The position numbers and the translations under genes were made by a program. The notes below the pieces were generated by a model that was not told the DNA's origin, did not search any database, and saw nothing but the letters and a program-made list of their open reading frames with translations. Shown one piece after another: positions 53,486 through 64,000 of a stretch of DNA of 64,000 nucleotides (position 1 is the stretch's first letter; each line of letters begins with the position of its first letter). This DNA is from Sediminibacterium sp. (GTDB lineage Bacteria; Bacteroidota; Bacteroidia; B-17B0; Aurantibacillaceae). Where the stretch lies: the NCBI GenBank assembly GCA_030054095.1, contig JASGCO010000005.1, positions 1 to 64,000 on the forward strand, written 5' to 3'.

Positions 53486-53787
53486 CTTAGACAAATTTGA
53501 TTCCTTTTTGCATCATCATAAGGTAGGCTAAATTGTCACAACAGTTTCTTACGTGGCAAAATGCCATTAGTAAATACACCGTTTGAAAGTGTTTTATGCT
53601 TAACAAAAAACACATGAAAAAACCAGTCATTCATTATAGAGCGTATAAAATACGTTAGAAGAAATAATCAATTTTCTTAAAGAAGAAACGGGGAGTAAGA
53701 CAAGTTGGAATATATGCCTCACCATATTTAATAAATTATGGGAAGTGACGAGTCTTATATAACTTTATGACTTATGAAAGAGGTCTA
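53486..53787. other. Degraded stretch between lipoprotein genes
   Basis: Only short open frames are present, e.g. an 18-codon tail ending at 53584 ('LSQQFLTWQNAISKYTV'). They may be eroded gene ends, but none is long enough to support. No hairpin or repeat copy seen. Confidence 0.35.
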
Positions 53788-54188
53788 ATGAAAAATAGTG
53801 TATTATTTGTTGCAGCCACGCTCCTATTATCCGGGTGTCAAACCTACCACATGACATCCAGAAGTTTAATAGAACAATTAGCGGATGTGCAAACCGAAAG
53901 AAAGTAAATATCATTGTGGCATTTCCTTTATTTATTCCCAGGGTTGTTACCGGTACTTCTTTAAAAGAAGTAAGGGTGCTGGACAAACAGGAAAAGGAAG
54001 TAACAATCCCTGTTACAAATCACACAGGAATCCGTTTAACGAAAAAGGATGGTAAACGCAACACGTTTTATTTTGATACATTAATTTTACGCGACAGTTT
54101 AATTGCCGGTAAAAAAGATCATTTTTTTGGTATTGACATTAAACCGATAAACATTAACGATGTTGTAAAAATTGAACTACAAAAATGA
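53788..54188 (+). pseudogene. Small lipoprotein gene with a one-base frameshift
   Basis: The frame from ATG 53788 has a clear lipoprotein signal ('VLFVAATLLLSGC', 'QTYHMTSRSLIEQLADV') but stops after 'QTERK'. The -1 frame continues at once with 'VNIIVAFPLFIPRVV', 'VLDKQEKEVTIPVTNHTGI', 'FYFDTLILRDSLIAGKK' and stops at 54186-54188. The joined text matches a small Bacteroidota lipoprotein type I have seen intact elsewhere. The lesion lies in AAGAAAG near 53900. Pseudogene or assembly error. Confidence 0.68.
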
Positions 54189-54325
54189 GCAAAGGAACAT
54201 TACTATATACATAGCATGTAGATCTGCTGGATAGATATACTAAAAACAGTGTAGAGATTTCTGTGATTTAATATATGCACTAAAACTGTACTCCGCTTCT
54301 AAAATTTTTGCGCCTGTGTTTCATT

Positions 54326-56833
<2,508 letters not shown>

Positions 56834-57044
56834 ACTTTTTGTTTCCCGTTTTGTTTCCGCGGCAGCGAATCAAACGTATTACCGCTATTTAAAACGCACC
56901 TCCCGTTTGTAAACGGACAAAGGTGCAACTGGATGCACAAGTCCTGAAAATACAATTTACACCTGTTATGCCGGTGTTACCCAAAAGCAAAAAGTACCAA
57001 AACAGCGGCATACCATGTGACCATTAAAAACAAATTACTTAAAG

Positions 57045-57404
57045 ATGAAAACACTTATTAACCTCCTTTTTATAATCTGCATGCTGGGAAGCCTGCAGGC
57101 ACAAACCGGTAAAGGTATTACCACTACCACACTAAGCGTTAACGGCAATTGTGGCGATTGCAAAAAGCGTATTGAAAACGCCGCGGATATTAAAGGCGTA
57201 AAACGTTGCGACTGGAACGAAGACACCAAAGTAGCCACATTGGTGTTTGATTCGGAAAAAACCGATCTATCCAAAATCGAAAAAGCCATTGCGGCCGCGG
57301 GTTACGAAACAGCACACGAAAAAGCCGACGCGAAAGCGTATAAAAAACTGCCCGACTGCTGCCAGTATAAAACCAAAGCCTGCGATAAACCGAACGGAAA
57401 ATGA
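57045..57404 (+). CDS. Secreted heavy-metal-associated (HMA) domain protein
   Basis: The 119-residue protein has a signal peptide ('LFIICMLGSLQAQ') and one HMA ferredoxin-like domain with the metal site 'NGNCGDCKKRIENAA' and family ending 'IEKAIAAAGYETAHEKADA'. A Cys-rich tail ('LPDCCQYKTKACDKPNGK') may add ligands. HMA proteins carry Cu(I) or similar ions; a periplasmic metallochaperone is inferred. Its stop overlaps the receptor ATG (ATGA). Confidence 0.87.
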   Translation: MKTLINLLFIICMLGSLQAQTGKGITTTTLSVNGNCGDCKKRIENAADIKGVKRCDWNEDTKVATLVFDSEKTDLSKIEKAIAAAGYETAHEKADAKAYKKLPDCCQYKTKACDKPNGK

Positions 57405-59623
57405 AACGCTTAATGCTCCTGTTGCTCTTTTGTACCTGTATGGCCACAAAGGGGCAGTTAAGGGGGCGGGTTATTGAAAAAGCGAGTGGTACGGCCTTAC
57501 CCGGAACCATTTTGAAATTAGCCTCTGCCGGTACCGTTCTGGTATCCGACGCAGAAGGGGCGTTTCGTTTTCCCGCTGGAGCTTTTTCATTTCCCGATAC
57601 CCTTACCGCGCAACTAACGGGTTATCAAACTTACTCCGTTATTGTAAACGCGGGCGACAGTATGTTGCGTGTTACGTTAACACCTGCGCTGCAGTTAAAA
57701 GAAGTAGAGGTCACTTATAGAAGCAACGGCACCGAACTAAGCACGCTGAACGTGATGAAAACCGAAACCCTGAACGAGCGCAGTCTTATGAAAGCCGCCT
57801 GCTGTAACCTGAGTGAAAGTTTTGAAACCAATCCCAGTGTGGATGTCAGCTTTTCGGATGCCGTCAGCGGTTCCAAACAAATTCAGTTGTTGGGACTGGA
57901 GGGAAAATACGCGCAGATCACCAAAGAAAACATGCCTTACCTGAGGGGCTTGAGCAATGCTTATGGGTTGTTGTTTATTCCCGGTACCTGGATAAAAAGT
58001 ATTCAGCTGGGCAAAGGCGCCGGAAGTGTGATAAACGGGTATGAGAGTTTTACCGGACAAATTAACACCGAACTGCAGGCACCGGAAAATACCGACAAAC
58101 TGTTTTTCAATACCTACCTGAACGAAAACGGACGTAACGAGTACAACCTGAATCTGGGGCATAAACTCAACGATAAGGTTGCTACTGTGCTTATGAATCA
58201 CCTTAGTGTTAATCCTCTGGCTCAGGACATGAACCACGATGGTTTTGTGGATATCCCCACCGGACAACAGGTAAACATCAGCAATAAATACAGCGTGTTT
58301 ACCGGTAAGGGATTCGAATGGCAGTTTGGCGGGAGCGTACTGATGGATGAGCGGGAAGGTGGTCAGTTAAAAAAACACCATCCTGATAATTTTCCTTTAT
58401 ACCGGGTTAGTCTTCGCAATAACAAATGGGATGTGTTCAGCAAAAGCGGGTATGTTATAAAACGGCGGCCTGCCACCAGCATGGGCTTGCAGTTGAGTTA
58501 TACCTGGCACGATCAGGATAATGTGTTTGGTTTACAAACGTTCTCTGGTCAGCAAAAAACCGTTTACGCTAATTATATTTTTGAAAGCTATCTGTTTACG
58601 ACCAATCACAAATACAAAGTGGGTGCCAGTTACCTGAACGATAACATACAGGAATCGTATCGTCTCTTTCGCTTTAATCGTAACGAAACGGCTACCGGGG
58701 TTTTTGGCGAGTATACCTTCACCTGGTCCACCAAATTAAATCTGGTGGTCGGTTGGCGGGCCGATTACCATAATTACTATGGCTGGTTTGCCACGCCACG
58801 CCTGCACCTGCGTTACGCGCCACGTGAAAACACCATTTTCAGGATCAGTGCCGGCAGGGCCTTACGCACCGCAAACGCGCTGATGGAAAATACATCTGTC
58901 ATGGTCAGCAGCCGGCAATGGCTGTTAGAAGGCAGTAACTGGTCATTACCGTATGGGTTAAACCCTGAGGTAGCCTGGAATTACGGAGGCAATTTTACTC
59001 AGAAATTCAGTATCAATTACCGTGAGGCGTATATTACGCTCGATGTGTACCGTACCGATTTTCAGCAACAGTTGGTGGTAGATCTTGAAGACCCCCGCAG
59101 CATCCGTTTGTATAACCTGAACGGACGCTCCTGGTCGAACAATATTCAGTTAGAATTTAATTGCGAACCCCGTAAACGCTTGTTTTTAAAAACCGCTTAC
59201 CGTTTTGTGGACGCGCAAATGGACTATAAACAAGGCTTGCTCGAAAAGCCGTTTACAGCCCGTCAGCGGGGTTTTATAAACCTTATGTACGAAACCCGTA
59301 ACGAGCAATGGCAGCTGGACGCGACGGTGCAATACAATGGCAGCAAGCGTCTTCCCAACACTTCGGGCAACCCCGATGCGTATCGCTTGCCCGAACGGTC
59401 ACCATCGTTTTACAATGTGCTGGGTCAAATCACTTATCTGGCGCCCTTACCGCGGATAAAACTACACGTTTATCTGGGTGTGGAAAACGCGTTGAATTTT
59501 AAACAGACCAACCCTGTTTTGTCATCCGGTAGCCCTTTTGGTTCTTACTTTGATGGCGGCATGGCCTGGGGGCCGGTTTATGGCCGTATGTTGTATGCCG
59601 GATTGCGGTTGCGGATAAAGTAA
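57401..59623 (+). CDS. TonB-dependent receptor of the HMA module
   Basis: The 740-residue protein has a signal peptide ('LLLFCTCMATKGQ'), a CarboxypepD_reg-like domain ('LRGRVIEKASGTALPGTIL', residues ~20-105), and a plug with 'AACCNLSESFETNPSVDVSF', 'QIQLLGLEGKYAQITKENM' and 'GAGSVINGYESFTGQINTEL'. The rest is a beta-barrel ending in aromatic-rich strands ('YGRMLYAGLRLRIK'). The Cys pair in the plug and the translationally coupled HMA gene point to metal uptake or handling, probably copper (inference). Confidence 0.9.
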   Translation: MKRLMLLLLFCTCMATKGQLRGRVIEKASGTALPGTILKLASAGTVLVSDAEGAFRFPAGAFSFPDTLTAQLTGYQTYSVIVNAGDSMLRVTLTPALQLKEVEVTYRSNGTELSTLNVMKTETLNERSLMKAACCNLSESFETNPSVDVSFSDAVSGSKQIQLLGLEGKYAQITKENMPYLRGLSNAYGLLFIPGTWIKSIQLGKGAGSVINGYESFTGQINTELQAPENTDKLFFNTYLNENGRNEYNLNLGHKLNDKVATVLMNHLSVNPLAQDMNHDGFVDIPTGQQVNISNKYSVFTGKGFEWQFGGSVLMDEREGGQLKKHHPDNFPLYRVSLRNNKWDVFSKSGYVIKRRPATSMGLQLSYTWHDQDNVFGLQTFSGQQKTVYANYIFESYLFTTNHKYKVGASYLNDNIQESYRLFRFNRNETATGVFGEYTFTWSTKLNLVVGWRADYHNYYGWFATPRLHLRYAPRENTIFRISAGRALRTANALMENTSVMVSSRQWLLEGSNWSLPYGLNPEVAWNYGGNFTQKFSINYREAYITLDVYRTDFQQQLVVDLEDPRSIRLYNLNGRSWSNNIQLEFNCEPRKRLFLKTAYRFVDAQMDYKQGLLEKPFTARQRGFINLMYETRNEQWQLDATVQYNGSKRLPNTSGNPDAYRLPERSPSFYNVLGQITYLAPLPRIKLHVYLGVENALNFKQTNPVLSSGSPFGSYFDGGMAWGPVYGRMLYAGLRLRIK

Positions 59624-59630
59624 TTTTAAT

Positions 59631-59665
59631 CCCTCTGAAACAAATATCAGAGGGGTTATTTTTTT
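59631..59665 (+). terminator. Rho-independent terminator after the receptor gene
   Basis: CCCTCTGA (59631-59638), an 8-base loop and TCAGAGGG (59647-59654) are followed by GTTATTTTTTT. It overlaps the 3' end of the convergent gene (stop at 59656-59658). The reverse direction has only a weak T-run. Confidence 0.85.
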
Positions 59666-62600
59666 ACCGTCTTTTCATTTGGTTCACGAATGCCCAGCAA
59701 TGTGGTGTTTTTTACATTAACACCAGTGCCCGGTTTATCTTTTCCACATTTATCAATAATTCCCTTCCAGGTGTTATTATCGCAATAACAGGTTAGTTCA
59801 GAATCTTCGATGTTCAGTTGCGCGCCCGGTTCAACTATTATGCTGGTTTGCGGCCCCATGTGTACCCGCGCGTGTTTTAACGTCACTGTTACACCTGCTG
59901 GAATGATCCAACCGTTCATGGCATAAACCGTTCCGGTGTAGGTTGTGCTGGCTCCTATTTTCAATCCCGGCATCCCTGTTTCGCTGTTGCTTTTAGGCAG
60001 GTCCACGCTCCACATCCCTCTTCCAAAGGTGTACGCATACATTTTGTTATTACAGGCATCCAGTTGCAGATCATAGGTTATAACATAAGGAAGGTTTGTG
60101 CCTGCGCGTTTCCATGCCTTCATGGTTTGATTGCGGTAATAAACGCCCACATCGGTGGCCGCGTAAATTTCGTAATCGCAGCCTTTACGGGCTACCAAAC
60201 GGTTGACCGGTACATCGGGCAAGCCTTGCGAAAAATCATCAAACGTTTTGCCTCCGTCTTTGCTATATACTGCTCTTCGCGTAAAATCAGGCTGATCGGG
60301 AAAAGCATACCCACTGCTGGCGATCCATACCTGATCGGGGTTTGCAGGATTCATGGCCACGCAGGAGGCGTTTCCTTTTAATTTTAACGTGTTCATGTCG
60401 GGCAGATTTGTCCAGCACGAAGGGCCATCGCAGGGCGCGGACACATTGGGATTATTTTTGCCTCCTACTGTTGTTTTGATAACCGGCACATAAGTGCCAC
60501 TGGCCTTTTGGCAGCCTGATGACCAAATGCCCGCGTTATTAAAAAACAGGGCATAAATGGTTTTGTGATCGGGCGATATGTCAAAGTCGCTCATAAAATA
60601 TTGCCCGCAAGTGGCGTTGGCAGCATCACCGGCATTTTCGTGACGGTAATCGGTTAGTGGCTGAAACGGCGAGGAACAAACTTCGTTGGTGGCTGTGTAA
60701 GGCGCTCTGGCCATATACAGTTCTTCACCGGTAATGTACAAGGTGTGGTCTCCTCCCGGCGATTTATATACTTTCTGCCATACGCTTCCCATGCGGCAAG
60801 GCATACGGAGGGTTGTAAATGCCGTTTCTCCTTTCTTACGCCAATATAAGGGATAATCATTATAACAGGAATTAAAATAGACATCGCCGTTGGGCAAATA
60901 CAGGGCTTTGTCGCCATCGCCGGTATAGGTCACAAAACGCCAGCCGGCATTTGTATATAGGTCATTTGTTTCGTACGTAAAATTATCGTGGAACCCACCC
61001 ATTGCTTTTTTACCATCCTTTTCCCACACACTGCCACCATAAAATTTCATGTTGTTTAGTCCTGCGCCATTATGATTCTGCACATCGAATGGCACTTTTG
61101 TCCGCGACGAAAAAACACCGCCATCACTGGTGATATATACTTTATCACCGGGTCCAAAACACAAGTCGTGTAAATCGTCGTGCATGCCCGGAATAGCACT
61201 AATAACCTGCTCTTTATTTAAGTCGTAGAGCGCGCTGCGGGGTCCGCCACCTCCGGCCCAGGCAGCTAAAGCGTAATTATAGCAAATCAGGTTGGGTGAA
61301 AACGGCGATACTTTTATAAAATTTTTGTCCAGATGGTTATCCACTCCCGGATGCTGATCTAATACTTTAAAATTTGCAGGATAGGCTTCTTTTGCGGTTT
61401 TACTGTACTGAAACAAAGCGGTAGAACGAGCCGCCGCCAATGCCGACCCATTCATATACTCACCCACCGTTGTTACCGACATAAACGCTTTGGTGGGGTG
61501 CGCAGGACTGGTGGCGACATTCACATGAGAGGTAGCGCTGATAATAGCCCCTGTTGTATTGAGCGCTTGTGTGCCGGCAGGCAAAAGATTATAATTATCA
61601 AAAACACCTTTTGCAGGTTCTTGTTGCGATGATATTAACTGAAAGGGTGCGGTGTACACATCTTTGGTATGATACAATTGCTGAAACGAACAATACAGGC
61701 TTTTGCGCGAGGGATCACTATAATCGAAGTCGAGGCCCAACGCGGGCTGTTCAAATGCTGATCTTTTCCAGTAATAACCGGTACCAACGGTTGTTCGCTG
61801 TTGTTTGGTTTCTGGTCTGGTACTGTATAATACGCCTTTTGTTGTGGCTAAAAACACACGCGATACGTCGGACGGATCTACCAGGATTTTATAGATAGAA
61901 GATGTTATTTTATGTCCGAGTAATTCTTCGCTGTTAAGGTTGCCGCTCAGGTTTTGCCACTGCGTGGTGCCCAGTTCGAGCCGAAACAAACCGTAAAAAG
62001 GAACGCCGTATTCGTGGCCCCAGGCTTGTTCTATATAATCCAGCATGGTGCCACCAACTGCCGTGTAAATGTATTTTTTTCCGGTACGGCGGTCTTTAAC
62101 CAGTTTCATGTCCGTAAAGCACAACACCGGAAAGCGGGTGTCCGTATATAAATTCCGCCAGGTTTTACCGCCATCAATAGTCCTGAAAATTCCTGCAACC
62201 CCCATAACATAAAGGGTTTTTCCGGTAGGATCATCCGGATCCGCCTCTACACGGTCTAAGCGCCCCATATTGTGTGTATTTCCTTCTATTTGCTTTGGCC
62301 CCAAATCTATCCAGTTTCCAAATTTCAATTCTCCGGTTGAAACAACGGGTTGTGTGGCTCCCGCTGCCGCGAACAAAGGCAAAGCGCGAGCCTGCTCCTC
62401 CTCTGCCTCAAAATGCAGATAGTAGTTCCGGAAGGCCGCTTCATACGGTAAAAAACTTCCGGAAGGGCCCAATTTACGTAGCCAAAACTGTTCGGCCCGC
62501 TTCCAACGGGTGTAGCGCCGGTCAAACACAGAGTCAGGTGTTGCTTCTACAAATTGGCGAAACCATTTGGCAATGTGGTTAACGGGTTCCTGAGCCGGTA

Positions 62601-62724
62601 AATTTAAGCTCCACAGAAAATAGAATACGCCTATCCATTTTAAATTGTCCGGCCATCTGATTTGCTGATCTGTGCCTGTCTGTTTTTTCATCCCTGGTAT
62701 CAAACGAACAAAATGAAACGTCAT
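59656..62724 (-). CDS. Large secreted BNR/VPS10-like beta-propeller protein
   Basis: The 1022-residue protein has a signal-like segment ('WIGVFYFLWSLNLPAQ'); translation may start at the second Met (62691). Asp-box/BNR motifs recur: 'GIFRTIDGGKTWRNLYTD', 'VYSKDGGKTFDDFSQGL', 'IYAATDVGVYYRNQTM'. The last ~90 residues look like a beta-helix ('IIPAGVTVTLKHARVHMG', 'IIVEPGAQLNIEDSELTC') and lack the PNP / GxY signature of a T9SS type A domain, unlike the related protein at 3029-6250. Export is expected; route and substrate are unclear. Confidence 0.82.
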   Translation of the reverse strand: MTFHFVRLIPGMKKQTGTDQQIRWPDNLKWIGVFYFLWSLNLPAQEPVNHIAKWFRQFVEATPDSVFDRRYTRWKRAEQFWLRKLGPSGSFLPYEAAFRNYYLHFEAEEEQARALPLFAAAGATQPVVSTGELKFGNWIDLGPKQIEGNTHNMGRLDRVEADPDDPTGKTLYVMGVAGIFRTIDGGKTWRNLYTDTRFPVLCFTDMKLVKDRRTGKKYIYTAVGGTMLDYIEQAWGHEYGVPFYGLFRLELGTTQWQNLSGNLNSEELLGHKITSSIYKILVDPSDVSRVFLATTKGVLYSTRPETKQQRTTVGTGYYWKRSAFEQPALGLDFDYSDPSRKSLYCSFQQLYHTKDVYTAPFQLISSQQEPAKGVFDNYNLLPAGTQALNTTGAIISATSHVNVATSPAHPTKAFMSVTTVGEYMNGSALAAARSTALFQYSKTAKEAYPANFKVLDQHPGVDNHLDKNFIKVSPFSPNLICYNYALAAWAGGGGPRSALYDLNKEQVISAIPGMHDDLHDLCFGPGDKVYITSDGGVFSSRTKVPFDVQNHNGAGLNNMKFYGGSVWEKDGKKAMGGFHDNFTYETNDLYTNAGWRFVTYTGDGDKALYLPNGDVYFNSCYNDYPLYWRKKGETAFTTLRMPCRMGSVWQKVYKSPGGDHTLYITGEELYMARAPYTATNEVCSSPFQPLTDYRHENAGDAANATCGQYFMSDFDISPDHKTIYALFFNNAGIWSSGCQKASGTYVPVIKTTVGGKNNPNVSAPCDGPSCWTNLPDMNTLKLKGNASCVAMNPANPDQVWIASSGYAFPDQPDFTRRAVYSKDGGKTFDDFSQGLPDVPVNRLVARKGCDYEIYAATDVGVYYRNQTMKAWKRAGTNLPYVITYDLQLDACNNKMYAYTFGRGMWSVDLPKSNSETGMPGLKIGASTTYTGTVYAMNGWIIPAGVTVTLKHARVHMGPQTSIIVEPGAQLNIEDSELTCYCDNNTWKGIIDKCGKDKPGTGVNVKNTTLLGIREPNEKTVKK

Positions 62725-62893
62725 TTTATCAATTATAGCTAAATAAGGTTAAGTTTTAGTGCTTAAAGGCCGCTTTACAGCTTTCACAAGGTTAATTTAG
62801 ACAAAAACGTTTAAAAGACCCATTAAATATTTCGTAACCGGGCGGGGGTTTATTATTTTTACTTTATAATAAACTATAAAAGGTTTACATCCC

Positions 62894-63508
62894 ATGAAAA
62901 AAGGAATTGTTTCTATCCTGATACTGATTGCCTGTGCTATTACACTTTCGTTTATTAACTCTTCAGGTTTTGAAGAATTAGCCATTAATGCCCCCGCTCC
63001 GGAAGCGGATGCTAAAATGAAAGATGTTAGTGGCAAAGATCTGTCATTGAACGAGATTAAAACCGGCAAAGGTCTTCTGGTTATTTTCAGTTGCAATACT
63101 TGTCCTTATGTAAAATTAAGCGAATCCCGAATTAAAGAATACAGCGAGTTTTGTATAGCCAATGGTATTGGGTGCGTTTTGGTGAACAGCAATGAGGCTC
63201 AGCGCGGCGAAGAAGACAGTTTTGACGCTATGAGTAAATATTATGCATCGCAGGGGCTGAAATGCGCTTATGTACTGGATGATAAAAGCAAGGTGGCTAA
63301 CGCCTTTGGCGCAACCAGAACACCACAATGTTTTTTGTTTAATACCAAAGGCCTTATTTACAAAGGCGCAATTGATGATAATGTAAAAGACCCTGCCGGC
63401 GTAAAAAATTATTTCCTGAAGGATGCGTTACAGGCTTTGTTGAAAGGACAAACGCCCGGAACACAGGAAACCAAATCCATTGGCTGTACCATTAAACGTG
63501 TGGAATAA
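62894..63508 (+). CDS. Thioredoxin-fold redoxin with CxxC
   Basis: The 204-residue protein has a signal or anchor segment ('VSILILIACAITLSFI') and a thioredoxin/AhpC-TSA fold with 'LLVIFSCNTCPYVKLSE' (active site CNTC), 'GIGCVLVNSNEAQRGEED', and cis-Pro loop 'GATRTPQCFLFNTKGLIYK'. It probably acts as a thiol oxidoreductase or peroxide-related redoxin in the periplasm. It is a single gene between divergent and downstream neighbours. Confidence 0.87.
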   Translation: MKKGIVSILILIACAITLSFINSSGFEELAINAPAPEADAKMKDVSGKDLSLNEIKTGKGLLVIFSCNTCPYVKLSESRIKEYSEFCIANGIGCVLVNSNEAQRGEEDSFDAMSKYYASQGLKCAYVLDDKSKVANAFGATRTPQCFLFNTKGLIYKGAIDDNVKDPAGVKNYFLKDALQALLKGQTPGTQETKSIGCTIKRVE

Positions 63509-63620
63509 AACACTGACACTCTTTTCATAAACAAATAGCACAATTAAGGAGTTCTTGCTTGCCCTGTGGCATCTTGTTAATTTATTGTATATTTATCTCT
63601 CTTATCAAACCGATCTGTTT

Positions 63621-64000
63621 ATGAAATTAAAATGTGTTATCTGGCTGTTTTTGCCATTTGGCCTGTTTGCCCAGAAAAATAATGTGTTTACCAATACCGG
63701 TGATTTTGCCAAGTTGCAGATTGCCAAACAAACCATGTATGCCGGAAAATACATTAAGGCGCTTTCTTTGTTTAATGAGATTGCCCAAAACCAGCCAAAA
63801 GCAACCAATGTAATGTTTTATCAGGCCCAGTGCCATTACTTTCTTAAACAAACGGAGAGGGCAAAAACCATTTTGCTAAAAGCCCGGGCCGAAGCCGACG
63901 TTTATCCGGAGGTACACTTATTGCTTGGAAAGATCTTTCAGGGCGAAAACCAACCAGATGAAGCCATTAGTGAATATACCGCCTATAAGATGGGTGTTTC
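63621..64000 (+). CDS. TPR-type secreted protein, N-terminal part (cut by window end)
   Basis: From ATG 63621 an uninterrupted frame runs off the window. It has a signal peptide ('VIWLFLPFGLFAQ') and TPR-like helices ('QIAKQTMYAGKYIKALSLF', 'FYQAQCHYFLKQTERAKTI', 'HLLLGKIFQGENQPDEAI'). This start is typical of Bacteroidota TPR/WD40/OmpA-like envelope proteins, including T9SS-associated ones, but the defining domains lie beyond the window. Confidence 0.75.
   Translation, partial: MKLKCVIWLFLPFGLFAQKNNVFTNTGDFAKLQIAKQTMYAGKYIKALSLFNEIAQNQPKATNVMFYQAQCHYFLKQTERAKTILLKARAEADVYPEVHLLLGKIFQGENQPDEAISEYTAYKMGV

Noticed and set aside
53580..53645. Very short open frames such as one reading MKKPVIHYRAYKIR
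   Set aside because: Too short, no supporting context and neighbouring frames are equally open; treated as degraded sequence.

Overview
The window is chromosomal DNA from a member of the Bacteroidota. Five secreted proteins carry type IX secretion (T9SS) C-terminal sorting domains. Other lineage markers are the DUF4271-HemD pair, DUF5777, CarboxypepD_reg/TonB-dependent receptors, a LytS/LytTR two-component pair, the HU-TPR-RNase G locus with a 29-residue AURKAIP1/COX24-type protein, and Bacteroidota-type promoters (TTTG / TAnnTTTG). Genus cannot be fixed from sequence reading alone. No rRNA, tRNA, CRISPR array or transposase gene was seen.

Region 1 (1-29.1 kb) is mostly ordinary core genome. 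It holds a CBS-domain protein, PdxJ, a PIN-PhoH ATPase, two T9SS cargo proteins converging on one bidirectional terminator, and a cytochrome c/monooxygenase-like lipoprotein with a DUF420 protein. A minus-strand HU - TPR - 29-aa basic protein - RNase G/E cluster follows. Next come MutY, then YceI/DUF5777/DUF4271/HemD, a TonB-type outer-membrane receptor, FolB, a T9SS-exported DUF1028 protein, and a 2056-aa alpha-2-macroglobulin with an intact CAEQ thioester and a DUF3820 protein starting inside its stop codon.

Region 2 (29.1-54.2 kb) is accessory DNA. It starts with a structured repeat (copy 1), a two-component system and a T9SS SBBP-repeat protein. A minus-strand Rhs graveyard occupies 35.16-41.2 kb: a 5'-truncated Rhs gene with a JAMM-like (EYGG...HTHP) toxin tip, its lipoprotein immunity candidate, broken C-terminal tip fragments each followed within a few bases by a small intact gene, and a short motif after four of the genes. 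The blocks are bounded by further copies of the same repeat. A plus-strand locus at 41.56-54.2 kb then encodes a fibre-like protein, a small T9SS protein, a 2.2-kilo-residue SpvB/TcB/Rhs giant ending in a related HTHP tip, an NTF2-like immunity lipoprotein, an orphan zincin (HETGH) tip, and a tail of lipoprotein genes, two of which look frameshifted.

Region 3 (54.3-64 kb) returns to core-like genes: LigA, a metal-related module (Cys/His-rich secreted protein, HMA protein, TonB receptor), a BNR/VPS10-like secreted protein, a thioredoxin-fold protein, and the start of a TPR protein cut by the window edge.

The system most worth attention is the repeat-bounded tip/immunity cassette array with its two JAMM-type Rhs effectors and its envelope-targeted immunity proteins.
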